A DNA stretch of 39,473 nucleotides from Acidobacteriaceae bacterium (GTDB lineage: Bacteria > Acidobacteriota > Terriglobia > Terriglobales > Acidobacteriaceae), in NCBI GenBank assembly GCA_025360645.1, contig JANYBT010000013.1, positions 1 through 39,473 on the forward strand. The letters are read 5' to 3'. How positions within the stretch are numbered: position 1 is the first letter of the stretch; each line of letters starts with the position of its first letter. Both the position numbers and the translations under genes were made by a program. Positions 23,512-31,190 of this stretch are shown here, one piece after another. Below the pieces are notes generated by a model that searched no databases, was not told the origin of the DNA, and saw only the letters and a list, made by a program, of their open reading frames with translations.

Positions 23512-24300
23512 TTGGTGTATTCAAGACTCACAGCTGGTCCGGATTCAGGAATCACGAGTAGGGCCTCGGAAGTGCTGCTTTCAGCGGACCGCAGGCATTG
23601 CGAAGGAAGGCCAGTCGGCAATCGCATTCTCCGCTCTCTGCCGGAGCGCGAGTTTGAGGCCTTGCGTTCGTTATTGCGCTTCGAGTCTCTCGCGCTCCAC
23701 AAACGCCTCCACGAGCCCGGCGAAAAAGCGGAGTTTACCTACTTTCTCAACCGCGGCGTGGTTTCTTCCCTGGTCGCGACCAGGGAAGGCAAGAGCGTTG
23801 AGGTGGGAATGGTGGGCAGCGAAGGTATGGTAGGGGTGCCGGCGCTGGTCGGCCTGAGTCATCCTCCCCATGGGGTCGTGGTGCGGATCGCCGGAGACGC
23901 CTTCCGTGTAGGGGCGGATGCTTTGCGAAACATTCTCCCGAATAGTCCCTATCTACACTTCGGCGTCAGCCGACATGCGGCGATCCTGGGCATCCAGGCT
24001 ACTCAGTCGGCTGCGTGCAATCGGCTCCACGCAATCGACCAACGGCTTGCGCGCTGGCTGTTGATGATGCAAGACAGAGTGCAAGGCGATGTTGTGTATA
24101 ACACGCATGGTTCTCTGGCGACGCTGCTTGGCACGGACCGTCCAAGTGTCAGCCTGGCGGCCGCTCTACTTCAACGCAAAGGGATGATCGAATACACCCG
24201 CGGCACCATCAAGATTCTGAACCGGAGAGGCATTGAGGAATCAGCCTGCGAGTGCTATCAAGTGATGCAGCAATTGAATGTGCCTGTGGAGCTCAAATAG
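23512..24300 (+). CDS. Crp/Fnr-family transcriptional regulator
   Basis: A 262-residue frame. Residues ~40-150 form a cyclic-nucleotide-binding-type beta-roll (LHEPGEKAEFTYFLNRGVVSSLVATREGKSVEVGMVGSEGMVGVPALVG). A long dimerisation helix (CNRLHAIDQRLARWLLMMQDRV) follows, then a winged helix-turn-helix (THGSLATLLGTDRPSVSLAAALLQRKGMIEYTRGTIKILNRRGIEE). No Cys cluster for an Fe-S centre is seen, so it is not a classic FNR. The usual cAMP-contact Arg/Ser pattern is also not obvious. The start is uncertain: 23512 is a TTG without a ribosome-binding site, and GTG 23572 is an alternative. It is the last gene of the stress region. Confidence 0.88.
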   Translation: MVYSRLTAGPDSGITSRASEVLLSADRRHCEGRPVGNRILRSLPEREFEALRSLLRFESLALHKRLHEPGEKAEFTYFLNRGVVSSLVATREGKSVEVGMVGSEGMVGVPALVGLSHPPHGVVVRIAGDAFRVGADALRNILPNSPYLHFGVSRHAAILGIQATQSAACNRLHAIDQRLARWLLMMQDRVQGDVVYNTHGSLATLLGTDRPSVSLAAALLQRKGMIEYTRGTIKILNRRGIEESACECYQVMQQLNVPVELK

Positions 24301-24376
24301 AATCGACGGATGCACGACCGCCGAGCCGTGCAGGCATCCTCGAACTTAGGGGGAGGGTCATCCCGAACTGGCCCAC

Positions 24377-26536
24377 TTATCCGCCTGACTGCTGCAACAA
24401 CCTGGCGAGTTTCTGCTCTGGGTTGTGCATAAAATTCTTCAGCATGTTTTTGGCATAGCGCAGTAGGGTTGCCAGATTCGTCTCATACCAGCAGCACTGA
24501 GCCATTTGTGGAGACAATCCGCAGAAAAAGTGGAACCGGCCCACTGACTGGGGAGAGGTGAGGATAGCTGCCAGTAACCGATGGTTGCCGTCGAGGACAG
24601 TGAAGGGGCCGCTCTCGTTCAATCCAATCAGGAGCACAGTCCCCGCCACAGTCCCTTTCTGAAGATGGGCCTGCAGATCCTGAATTTTGGCGCGGAACAG
24701 TTCCGGGGCCAGGGCCCGGTCGTGCGGTCCGGCGAGCCGGGTAGCGATTGTCGTTATATCGAAATCGCCCATCGCGAGCTTCCGCCAGTGAGCTCTGGGG
24801 AACACTCGAATCCGATGTAGGTCAGCGCTGCCGATTTCCACCTCGTACCATGCGGTTTCTTTCGGAAGTTCTCTCCATAACGCTCCATGACGAATGAACA
24901 GCAGAGCTCGCCGCCGCTCGTTTTCGGCGGCGTTGTTCAGATCCGGCGCGGTTACGAGTCGAGCTCCCGCTTCCTGATAGTCCCGAAACTCCGGGCAATG
25001 GAAATCATTCTTCAGGAATTCGGCAATGACTTCATCTTCCGAAGCCCGGCGCAGCAGTCTTACCAACCCTGGGAGCGCCAGCCGCTCCGAGCCGCTTCTG
25101 CGCTTTGCCCAAGTGACCACAAATGGAATCGCGACGCAGAGCAGCAGGACGATCATCATCGCCACCTGCACCCAGATGACTTGCGCCAGAGAGGAGTGGA
25201 AAATATAGATCCCCGCGATTACGGCGCCGCTGATAACCAATTGCACCCATCCAGTATTCGCGATCTTGCGCGACATTTCGTAGGCGACGATGACAACACT
25301 GAGTGCATAGATGCCCGTGGAAACCGCATAGAGCACGAGTAGAGAGCGAAAAGTTGCAGTACCCGCGAGGCCGAACTGACTGCCGAAGAGCCAGGTCCAC
25401 AGGCGCTCCGGAGCCAGCCCCAAGCCAGCGGCAAAGAGCAAACAAATGGCAAAGACCAAAAGGAGGGAAGTTCCCAGAACGCCATAGTCTTCTTTTTCGC
25501 TGCGATCCTCCGCAGCGATGGGAAACATGCTGCTAACCACCGCCCAGGAGAATGCGAACACCACGCGTCCAACCATGGCTACGGCGGCATAGATGCCCGC
25601 CGATTCCGACGGAAAAAAATGCTTGACCACAACGATGTCGCAGTTGTTGATCAGTACCTGCCCGGAAAAGAATACAGCCGCCTGCAGGCTCTCGCGAAAA
25701 GCGACTGGAATTTTCGGCACGCTTCCGATGGTGAGGTGAAGCTCGGGCTTGGCAAAGAAGTAGGCAGTGATCACGGCGACAACATTCGCGGCGATCACAC
25801 CCGTCACTCCGGTTCCCATGAGGATCATGAAAAGCGATCCGACCAGTCGTACCAAGCCTTCCAAAACGAGATTGAGGGCGAGCAGACGAAAGTTGCAGAC
25901 CCCCTGGATATATCCTCTTCGTGCACCCAAAGGCACGTAGAATGCCGTACCGATCCCTAGGAGCACGATCAACGTCGGGCTCGGCAAGTTGAGATAGCTG
26001 GTGACAGCGTTCCGAAATAGCAGTAGCAGCAGGCCGACCAGAATGCCCGCCACCCAGCCGCGCCAGTGGAAACCGCGGTATGCCGCGGCTTGCGATTCCC
26101 GTGTGTCATGCTGGGCTACAATCTTGGCAGTGAGAATCTGAAACGAGAGCGTGACGGCTGAGATGAGAATGAGCAGCGTGTAAACTGCGGTGGTGTGACC
26201 GAAGGCCGTGGGTCCGAGAAAACGGGCTACCGCAATGTTGTAAGCGAAGTTGATCAGAGTTGCGAAGCCGAGGCCGGACAGAAGAATAGCGCTACCGCTA
26301 AGCACACGGTCGCGGGGCGTCTTGGCGCCGATTACAGGCGGTTGAATGGCGCTAAGCAATTGGAGGCTCCGGCGGGACGGAGAGGAGGAATCTCGGGTTG
26401 ATTGGATCCATTCTGGTGGAGCCTCCGTCCGGCTATTCGTAAACACGTTGCGTAAATCCGTCCGTCTTATGATGCGGGAATGGGCTGCTACGGCTGCTTG
26501 CGAGAGAAAGCATCTGGTGGGTTGCAACCTCCGCAC
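24377..26536 (-). CDS. MOP-superfamily polysaccharide flippase fused to a DGNHR-motif C-terminal domain
   Basis: A 719-residue frame. Residues ~78-490 give about 12-14 membrane helices with the oligosaccharide-flippase pattern: VLSGSAILLSGLGFATLINFAYNIAVARFLGPTAFG at the start and repeated helix pairs later. These flippases move lipid-linked or free glycans across the inner membrane. From ~490 a soluble domain of ~220 residues follows, with WRELPKETAWYEVEI, IRVFPRAHWRKLAMGDF and GPFTVLDGNHRLLAAIL (Asp649-Arg653). DGNHR is the nucleotide-contact motif of ParB/sulfiredoxin-fold proteins. The true start is uncertain: the first 60 residues are polar and the 26536 start is not an ATG with a ribosome-binding site. 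The gene converges on the Crp/Fnr gene and diverges from the glycoside hydrolase gene 43 bases away. Confidence 0.85.
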   Translation of the reverse strand: MRRLQPTRCFLSQAAVAAHSRIIRRTDLRNVFTNSRTEAPPEWIQSTRDSSSPSRRSLQLLSAIQPPVIGAKTPRDRVLSGSAILLSGLGFATLINFAYNIAVARFLGPTAFGHTTAVYTLLILISAVTLSFQILTAKIVAQHDTRESQAAAYRGFHWRGWVAGILVGLLLLLFRNAVTSYLNLPSPTLIVLLGIGTAFYVPLGARRGYIQGVCNFRLLALNLVLEGLVRLVGSLFMILMGTGVTGVIAANVVAVITAYFFAKPELHLTIGSVPKIPVAFRESLQAAVFFSGQVLINNCDIVVVKHFFPSESAGIYAAVAMVGRVVFAFSWAVVSSMFPIAAEDRSEKEDYGVLGTSLLLVFAICLLFAAGLGLAPERLWTWLFGSQFGLAGTATFRSLLVLYAVSTGIYALSVVIVAYEMSRKIANTGWVQLVISGAVIAGIYIFHSSLAQVIWVQVAMMIVLLLCVAIPFVVTWAKRRSGSERLALPGLVRLLRRASEDEVIAEFLKNDFHCPEFRDYQEAGARLVTAPDLNNAAENERRRALLFIRHGALWRELPKETAWYEVEIGSADLHRIRVFPRAHWRKLAMGDFDITTIATRLAGPHDRALAPELFRAKIQDLQAHLQKGTVAGTVLLIGLNESGPFTVLDGNHRLLAAILTSPQSVGRFHFFCGLSPQMAQCCWYETNLATLLRYAKNMLKNFMHNPEQKLARLLQQSGG

Positions 26537-26579
26537 CCGTCTCCGCCTCTAATTCAGAAAACCCCATGACCCATCTCTT

Positions 26580-27545
26580 ATGATTCAGCTCTTAAAGTGC
26601 AGCCTCATAGCCCTGGTCTTGCTCTTGTTGCAGAGCTGCACTCAGACCAGCGTCCATCATGCGAGCGTCCATCATGCCCTTCGAGAAAGCGTTCCGGCGG
26701 CGAACTCGGTGACCCGTCTGCTCGCCGTTTACGAGCCCTGGTTTGGCCATCCGCAGCACATCAGCGTGGGCTATTCTTCGCAGGATCCGGTCGTGATCAA
26801 GAAACAGATCGAGAAGGCAAAGAACCTGGGCATCTCAGGCTTCGTGGTGGATTGGTATGGGGACCGGGAACCGTTTCTGGACAAGAGCTATGCACTTATC
26901 CAGCGGATTGCGGGCGAGCAGAATTTCAACGTGGCAGTGATGTTCGACGAATCAGAGCAGGATAGCGCCCAGGCCACGGACGATGCGCTGGCTGCCTTCC
27001 AAAAGCTTCACGACACGTATCTGACGCCAGATGCAGCGGGCCGCAAGGCATACCTGGAGTATCGGGGCCGGCCGGTGATTTTTATTTTTCCCAAGGGCGG
27101 GCACACCGACTGGAACCGCGTCCGCACCGAGACGGACCGTTGGAACCCGCCGCCTTTGCTCATTCACGAAAATCTCCCCACCCCCTTGACCAATGGGCTG
27201 GACGGCTTCTATGCATGGATCAATCCTGGAAAAAAAGGATGGTCCGCGGATGGAAGCAATTGGGGCGAAGATTATCTGCGCGACTTCTATCGGACGATGC
27301 AGACGAAGTATCCGGAGAAGATCGTCGTGGGAGCAGCATGGGCCGGCTTTGATGACCGCAAGGCGTCTTGGGGGCTTAACCGATATATGTCGCAACGCTG
27401 CGGAGAAACTTTCGCGGATACAACCAAACTTCAGCGGGATTTCTACCCGGCCGATAAACCGATACCATTTATGCTGATTGCCACCTGGAACGATTACGAA
27501 GAGAGCACGGCCATTGAGCGGGGTTTGGAGAAGTGCAACCGCTGA
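26580..27545 (+). CDS. Lipoprotein with GH99/GH71-like glycoside hydrolase fold
   Basis: 321 residues. A lipoprotein signal (LIALVLLLLQSC, lipobox LQSC) places it on the outer face of a membrane. The rest follows the GH99/GH71-like pattern: VYEPWFGHPQHISVGYSSQDPVVIKKQIEKAKNLGISGFVVDWYG, then FNVAVMFDE, GRPVIFIFP, GLDGFYAWIN and MLIATWNDYEESTAIERG at the end. Related enzymes cut mannan or glucan chains; here it may trim or release the glycan made by this locus. Catalytic residues cannot be named safely. No strong ribosome-binding site precedes the ATG. Confidence 0.8.
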   Translation: MIQLLKCSLIALVLLLLQSCTQTSVHHASVHHALRESVPAANSVTRLLAVYEPWFGHPQHISVGYSSQDPVVIKKQIEKAKNLGISGFVVDWYGDREPFLDKSYALIQRIAGEQNFNVAVMFDESEQDSAQATDDALAAFQKLHDTYLTPDAAGRKAYLEYRGRPVIFIFPKGGHTDWNRVRTETDRWNPPPLLIHENLPTPLTNGLDGFYAWINPGKKGWSADGSNWGEDYLRDFYRTMQTKYPEKIVVGAAWAGFDDRKASWGLNRYMSQRCGETFADTTKLQRDFYPADKPIPFMLIATWNDYEESTAIERGLEKCNR

Positions 27546-27588
27546 CGAGCTAACCGGGGAAGCTGACCAACCGTTGCTCCCCAGGGCC

Positions 27589-28593
27589 CTACGCAGCCGG
27601 AAAGATGTTTCCCCGCGCGCTCTCCCTTACTCCAACCGCATGCGCCAGCTTCTCCGATGTCGCGTGGTCGGCGCTGAAGGCTTGGCCACCCGCCCGGTAA
27701 ACGTCGTTAACAATCGAAAGCGGTCTTTGCCGAACCTCATCATAGACACGTCCCACGTATTCCCCAAGAATGCCTACGCAAAGCAGCGGGAAGCTTGTCA
27801 TCAGGAAGATCGCGGCAAACAGACCATACTGCATTGAATTCTGCCTGGACCACAGCGCCAGAATGCCAAATACAGCGGCGGTGAACACACCGAGGGCTGC
27901 GAGGACGAAGCTCAGCCGCAGAGGTTTATAGCTGAAGCTGGTGATCGCGTCCATCGCATATTTGATTCGGCTGAGGAACGTCAGCTTGCCTTCGCCGCCG
28001 ACGCGGTCCTGCCGATCGTAATAGACGACCGCTTCCCGGTATCCGACCCACGCCCTCAGCCCGGGCAAATACCGATTACCCTCGCGCAAGCCGTTCATGG
28101 AGTCGAGAACCTGCCGATCGAGGAGCCCGAAAATGCCAGCGTTCAGCGGGATGGGAAAATCCGAGATTGCGCCCAAGATTCGATAGAAGAGGGGGAATAG
28201 CAGTGCCAGCGCCTTGCGGCTTTCCTGCCTGCTGCGGCGAACCGCCGTCACCACTTGAGCCCCGCGATGCCAGGCGGCCACCATGTCCGGGATTACCGAG
28301 GGAGGATCCTGCAGATCGCCGTCCATCAGCACAACCGCGTTGCCCTGCGCGGTACGCAGACCTGCGTTGAGCGCGCCCATGTGACCCCAGTTGCGCGAGA
28401 GATCCACTACCGCCACGTGAGGATCGTCAGCCTGCAGGGTCCGAAGAAGAGACAGCGACGAGTCAGATGAGCCGTCATTCACATAGACCACCTCCCAACT
28501 CTCGCGAACCTCGCGCATCGCCTTGCTAAGGGCGTCGTGGAGCAGGGAAATGATTTCTTCCTCGTTATAAATCGGTATCACGATCGAGATCAT
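27589..28593 (-). CDS. GT2 glycosyltransferase, DPM1/GtrB/ArnC-like, with two C-terminal membrane helices
   Basis: A 334-residue protein. SIVIPIYNEEEIISLL opens the GT-A fold, YVNDGSSDSSL and VVLMDGDLQDPPSVIP carry the nucleotide- and metal-binding Asp residues (the DGDLQDPP motif is that of polyprenyl-phosphate glycosyltransferases). Two C-terminal helices (LRLSFVLAALGVFTAAVFGILAL; GLFAAIFLMTSFPLLCVGILGEYVGRVYDEV) anchor it. Such enzymes load a sugar onto undecaprenyl phosphate at the inner membrane. This would supply a GT-C enzyme such as the large membrane protein in the same operon direction. AGGAG lies seven bases before the ATG. It is 85 bases downstream of the four-gene operon and may belong to it. 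Confidence 0.94.
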   Translation of the reverse strand: MISIVIPIYNEEEIISLLHDALSKAMREVRESWEVVYVNDGSSDSSLSLLRTLQADDPHVAVVDLSRNWGHMGALNAGLRTAQGNAVVLMDGDLQDPPSVIPDMVAAWHRGAQVVTAVRRSRQESRKALALLFPLFYRILGAISDFPIPLNAGIFGLLDRQVLDSMNGLREGNRYLPGLRAWVGYREAVVYYDRQDRVGGEGKLTFLSRIKYAMDAITSFSYKPLRLSFVLAALGVFTAAVFGILALWSRQNSMQYGLFAAIFLMTSFPLLCVGILGEYVGRVYDEVRQRPLSIVNDVYRAGGQAFSADHATSEKLAHAVGVRESARGNIFPAA

Positions 28594-28678
28594 GCAAGGG
28601 CTCCTGGAACCGTTCTATCTTGGTTACTGCATTCTGAGTGTTCTTGGATGTCATAATCGCAAGCTGGTTTGCTTGGTA

Positions 28679-29191
28679 TCAGCTTCCGCCTTGAAAAATG
28701 CGCACTTTCCACTTTGATTCGGTCGGAGTCAGGACTGCGACGTAACGAGTGCGGACGTGCTGCGTTCCTAGCGTTTTGCCGTGCTTGCCAATTACCAGAT
28801 CGTATTCGACGTCGTCCAGGAGCTGAATCGAGAGTCCTTCGGGCGAATAGAACACGATTTGGAGATGATGCGATTGCTCCTGGTAGGCCGACTGAATCCC
28901 AAGGTTCTGTTGCGCACGGACCGTCTCGGCCAGCTTATCCTTTGCCACGCCCACGAAAAATGCGTCCAATAACTCCGGCTGATTTTGCTCCATGGCCTGG
29001 CCCATGGCGTGCCAGGCGGCCAGATAGTCACGAACCACGGACGCCTGGGTGTGCTTTTCCACGCTACGGGAGCCCGTGGTGTCCGCGATCGTGACTTCCA
29101 CTGTGGGACGATCGGCACCCAGAAGCAGGCCAGCTAAGAGGATGGGGCATGTGGCTCGGAGCCAGTTCGTGATGGGTGGCTTCATCTTCAT
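28679..29191 (-). CDS. Small secreted protein, possibly NTF2-like
   Basis: 170 residues with an N-terminal signal peptide (NWLRATCPILLAGLLLGA). An alpha-beta part follows: VVRDYLAAWHAMGQAMEQNQPELLDAFFVGVAKDKLAETV is helical, and LQIVFYSPEGLSIQLLDDVEYDL, RTRYVAVLTPTESKWKVRIFQ are strands. The order helix-helix-strands resembles NTF2-like domains, but I do not recognise the family. Its ATG overlaps the stop of the Ig-like gene as ATGA, so it is the last member of a coupled four-gene operon. Confidence 0.78.
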   Translation of the reverse strand: MKMKPPITNWLRATCPILLAGLLLGADRPTVEVTIADTTGSRSVEKHTQASVVRDYLAAWHAMGQAMEQNQPELLDAFFVGVAKDKLAETVRAQQNLGIQSAYQEQSHHLQIVFYSPEGLSIQLLDDVEYDLVIGKHGKTLGTQHVRTRYVAVLTPTESKWKVRIFQGGS

Positions 29192-30060
29192 TGTCCGCCG
29201 GTCACGCGAATCTCGTTGCCCATCACTACGCCGCTCGCCACCGAAATCACGGCTCGGCTGCGGGCCAGCAGTTCCGTCCGGGCGACTCCGCGCTTAAGAG
29301 GCACATCGACCGTGGTTTGTTGCCCCCCATATACTTCGGTGAAGGTCACGATCGTGCCGTCCGGAACGGCGTTCCCATTGCAGTCGCGCAACGGGTCGGT
29401 CTCCAACACTATTCTTTGGCCCGCTCCGTGGGAGTTCATCTTTACGGTGCAGGGTTCTCCAGGCACATTCAGCACCGCTCTCTGAACCCGAATGTCGCCC
29501 GAACTAGCTCGAAACTGCGAGGAGCCGGCCTTGGTCGCGGAATTCATCTTCACCCAAGCGACGCCGTTGCGCGTGGTCGCAACCCGCGATTGCGTTCCCC
29601 CGGACGGATCCGAAAGTTCAAATGTCACCCGCTGCGGCTGCACTAACAGATTGCGAAAGGCATCAAGCACATAAACCACACCGCTCAAGCCATTGACCTG
29701 GTTCACCGGGAGACGCGAGGGCTTCGCGATGAAGCTGAGGCCCGCGGGCTGAGTCGAAGCGACGACGTCGAACTGCGCGCTCTGAGTTTCAGTGCCAGCG
29801 ACCAGAAGAGCAACGTAATGGCCAGCATTACGAAGGTCCTCGGAGCTAAATGCAATGCTTTGTCCCAGCTGAACACTACGTTGGAGCGCATCCCCGGTCC
29901 CGACCACGTACAAAGTTGCGGGGCCGGAACCACTGGTCTGCACCGAAAACGCCGTCCCTGCCTGAACCGTCGGAGGGAAGCGCCACGCCGAAGGCTGAGC
30001 CAACCCGTAGGGCGCCAACAGGCTCAACAATCCGCAGAGTGCTGTCGCCCATCGCTTCAT
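29188..30060 (-). CDS. Secreted Ig-like (bacterial big-domain type) protein
   Basis: 290 residues with a signal peptide (WATALCGLLSLLAPYGLAQ). The mature protein is almost entirely beta-strand. A first domain (~22-105) reads FPPTVQAGTAFSVQTSGSGPATLYVVG; the second and third parts resemble Big/invasin-type Ig repeats (GLSGVVYVLDAFRNLLVQPQRVTFELSDPSGG; GNAVPDGTIVTFTEVYGGQQTTVDVPLKRGVARTELLA). No catalytic motif is visible. Both ends overlap neighbours as ATGA. It is probably an exported structural or glycan-binding partner of the operon. Confidence 0.78.
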   Translation of the reverse strand: MKRWATALCGLLSLLAPYGLAQPSAWRFPPTVQAGTAFSVQTSGSGPATLYVVGTGDALQRSVQLGQSIAFSSEDLRNAGHYVALLVAGTETQSAQFDVVASTQPAGLSFIAKPSRLPVNQVNGLSGVVYVLDAFRNLLVQPQRVTFELSDPSGGTQSRVATTRNGVAWVKMNSATKAGSSQFRASSGDIRVQRAVLNVPGEPCTVKMNSHGAGQRIVLETDPLRDCNGNAVPDGTIVTFTEVYGGQQTTVDVPLKRGVARTELLARSRAVISVASGVVMGNEIRVTGGQ

Positions 30061-31190
30061 TGCGCGTGACCCGACCTATAAGAAGTGGTCATCACGTGAT
30101 AGCTCGCGACCTTGCTGGACACGTCCGCCGGGAGCGCGATCGCGAACGGTACGGGCGTCTGCGGAAGCAGCGCGCGGCTAGGATAGCTGTCCGCCACCCA
30201 AACAATTTGGCCGTTGCCGTCGTAGAACGTGCCAATTACGTGGGCCACATTGACGACCTGGCCACTCTGATTCAGGAGTTCTCCGGTCAGCGAGGCGTCC
30301 GGAACAGGATTCAACTTCTGGGATTCGATACCGATCACCGGATCCGCTGAGGCAGAAACGAGACTGGAAGAAGGTTGAATATGAACGCTGTCCACTTGCG
30401 ACAGCCTGACGTTCCGAAAGTCGATGCGAAAAGGAGAAACCTGCTTCGGCAAAAGCAGATGGGAGATCTTGTCGAAACTGTCTTCCGTGGCGAGGGTAGC
30501 CCCGTTGGCACCAAGCAGCGCCGCTTTGACGGTCACGAATGCCGGAACCACATCTTCATTGAGCAGCTCGCCGAGAATCACCACCCCGCCGCCGCGATCC
30601 ACGGGATGCATGGCCACGATCCGAACGTGCGGCGCCTCGACGTCCTGCGTTCCCCAGTCATCCTGAGGGCCGCGATTGATGACGTCCCAGCGTAAGTAGT
30701 TCACTGGAATCACTTGCGGAGGGACTCGGGCTTCTTTCATCAGCGGCCATGCAACTTGCCAATGGTCGCCTTTCCGAACCACCCGCAAATCGCGGGGATC
30801 GTCGAACGTGCCAACCACGGAGGCCCACCGCAAATTAGCGCGAAACTGGGCCTCGTCGGTAGAAGCGCGAAGCGGGTGGACGTCAAACCCGTCCAACAAG
30901 GCATACGTGCGCAGACTCCCGTAGTTCCCGGTGAGGTCAGAAGCGAACTCAGCTTCCGAAAAGTCATTCTTATTGGCAAGACCCGAGTAAGCGGCGCTCC
31001 AGTCGCGACGGCCGATCTGCTGCAGCAGAGTATTGACGGCGTCCTGAGGAGACGAACTGCCGCTCGCAAGCCGAGCCCCGGCATCCGGGTTGGCCGCAGC
31101 CGATTGATTCGGCCACACCGTACCGACGACAACCAGACCCACCGTCGCAATCGCCAGTACCAACGCTAATAAGTAGCCGCCCCTCTTCAT
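30057..31190 (-). CDS. Membrane-anchored or secreted protein with two FxLYD-like domains
   Basis: 377 residues. An N-terminal membrane segment or signal (LLALVLAIATVGLVVVGTVWP) is followed by a ~110-residue NTF2-like part (SPQDAVNTLLQQIGRRDWSAAYSGLANKNDFSEAEFASDL ... GDHWQVAWP). Two beta-sandwich repeats of FxLYD type come after: VVILGELLNEDVVPAFVTVKAALLGANGATLATE and SLTGELLNQSGQVVNVAHVIGTFYDGNGQIVWV. FxLYD proteins are extracytoplasmic and poorly understood. It overlaps both neighbours as ATGA. Confidence 0.8.
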   Translation of the reverse strand: MKRGGYLLALVLAIATVGLVVVGTVWPNQSAAANPDAGARLASGSSSPQDAVNTLLQQIGRRDWSAAYSGLANKNDFSEAEFASDLTGNYGSLRTYALLDGFDVHPLRASTDEAQFRANLRWASVVGTFDDPRDLRVVRKGDHWQVAWPLMKEARVPPQVIPVNYLRWDVINRGPQDDWGTQDVEAPHVRIVAMHPVDRGGGVVILGELLNEDVVPAFVTVKAALLGANGATLATEDSFDKISHLLLPKQVSPFRIDFRNVRLSQVDSVHIQPSSSLVSASADPVIGIESQKLNPVPDASLTGELLNQSGQVVNVAHVIGTFYDGNGQIVWVADSYPSRALLPQTPVPFAIALPADVSSKVASYHVMTTSYRSGHAQ

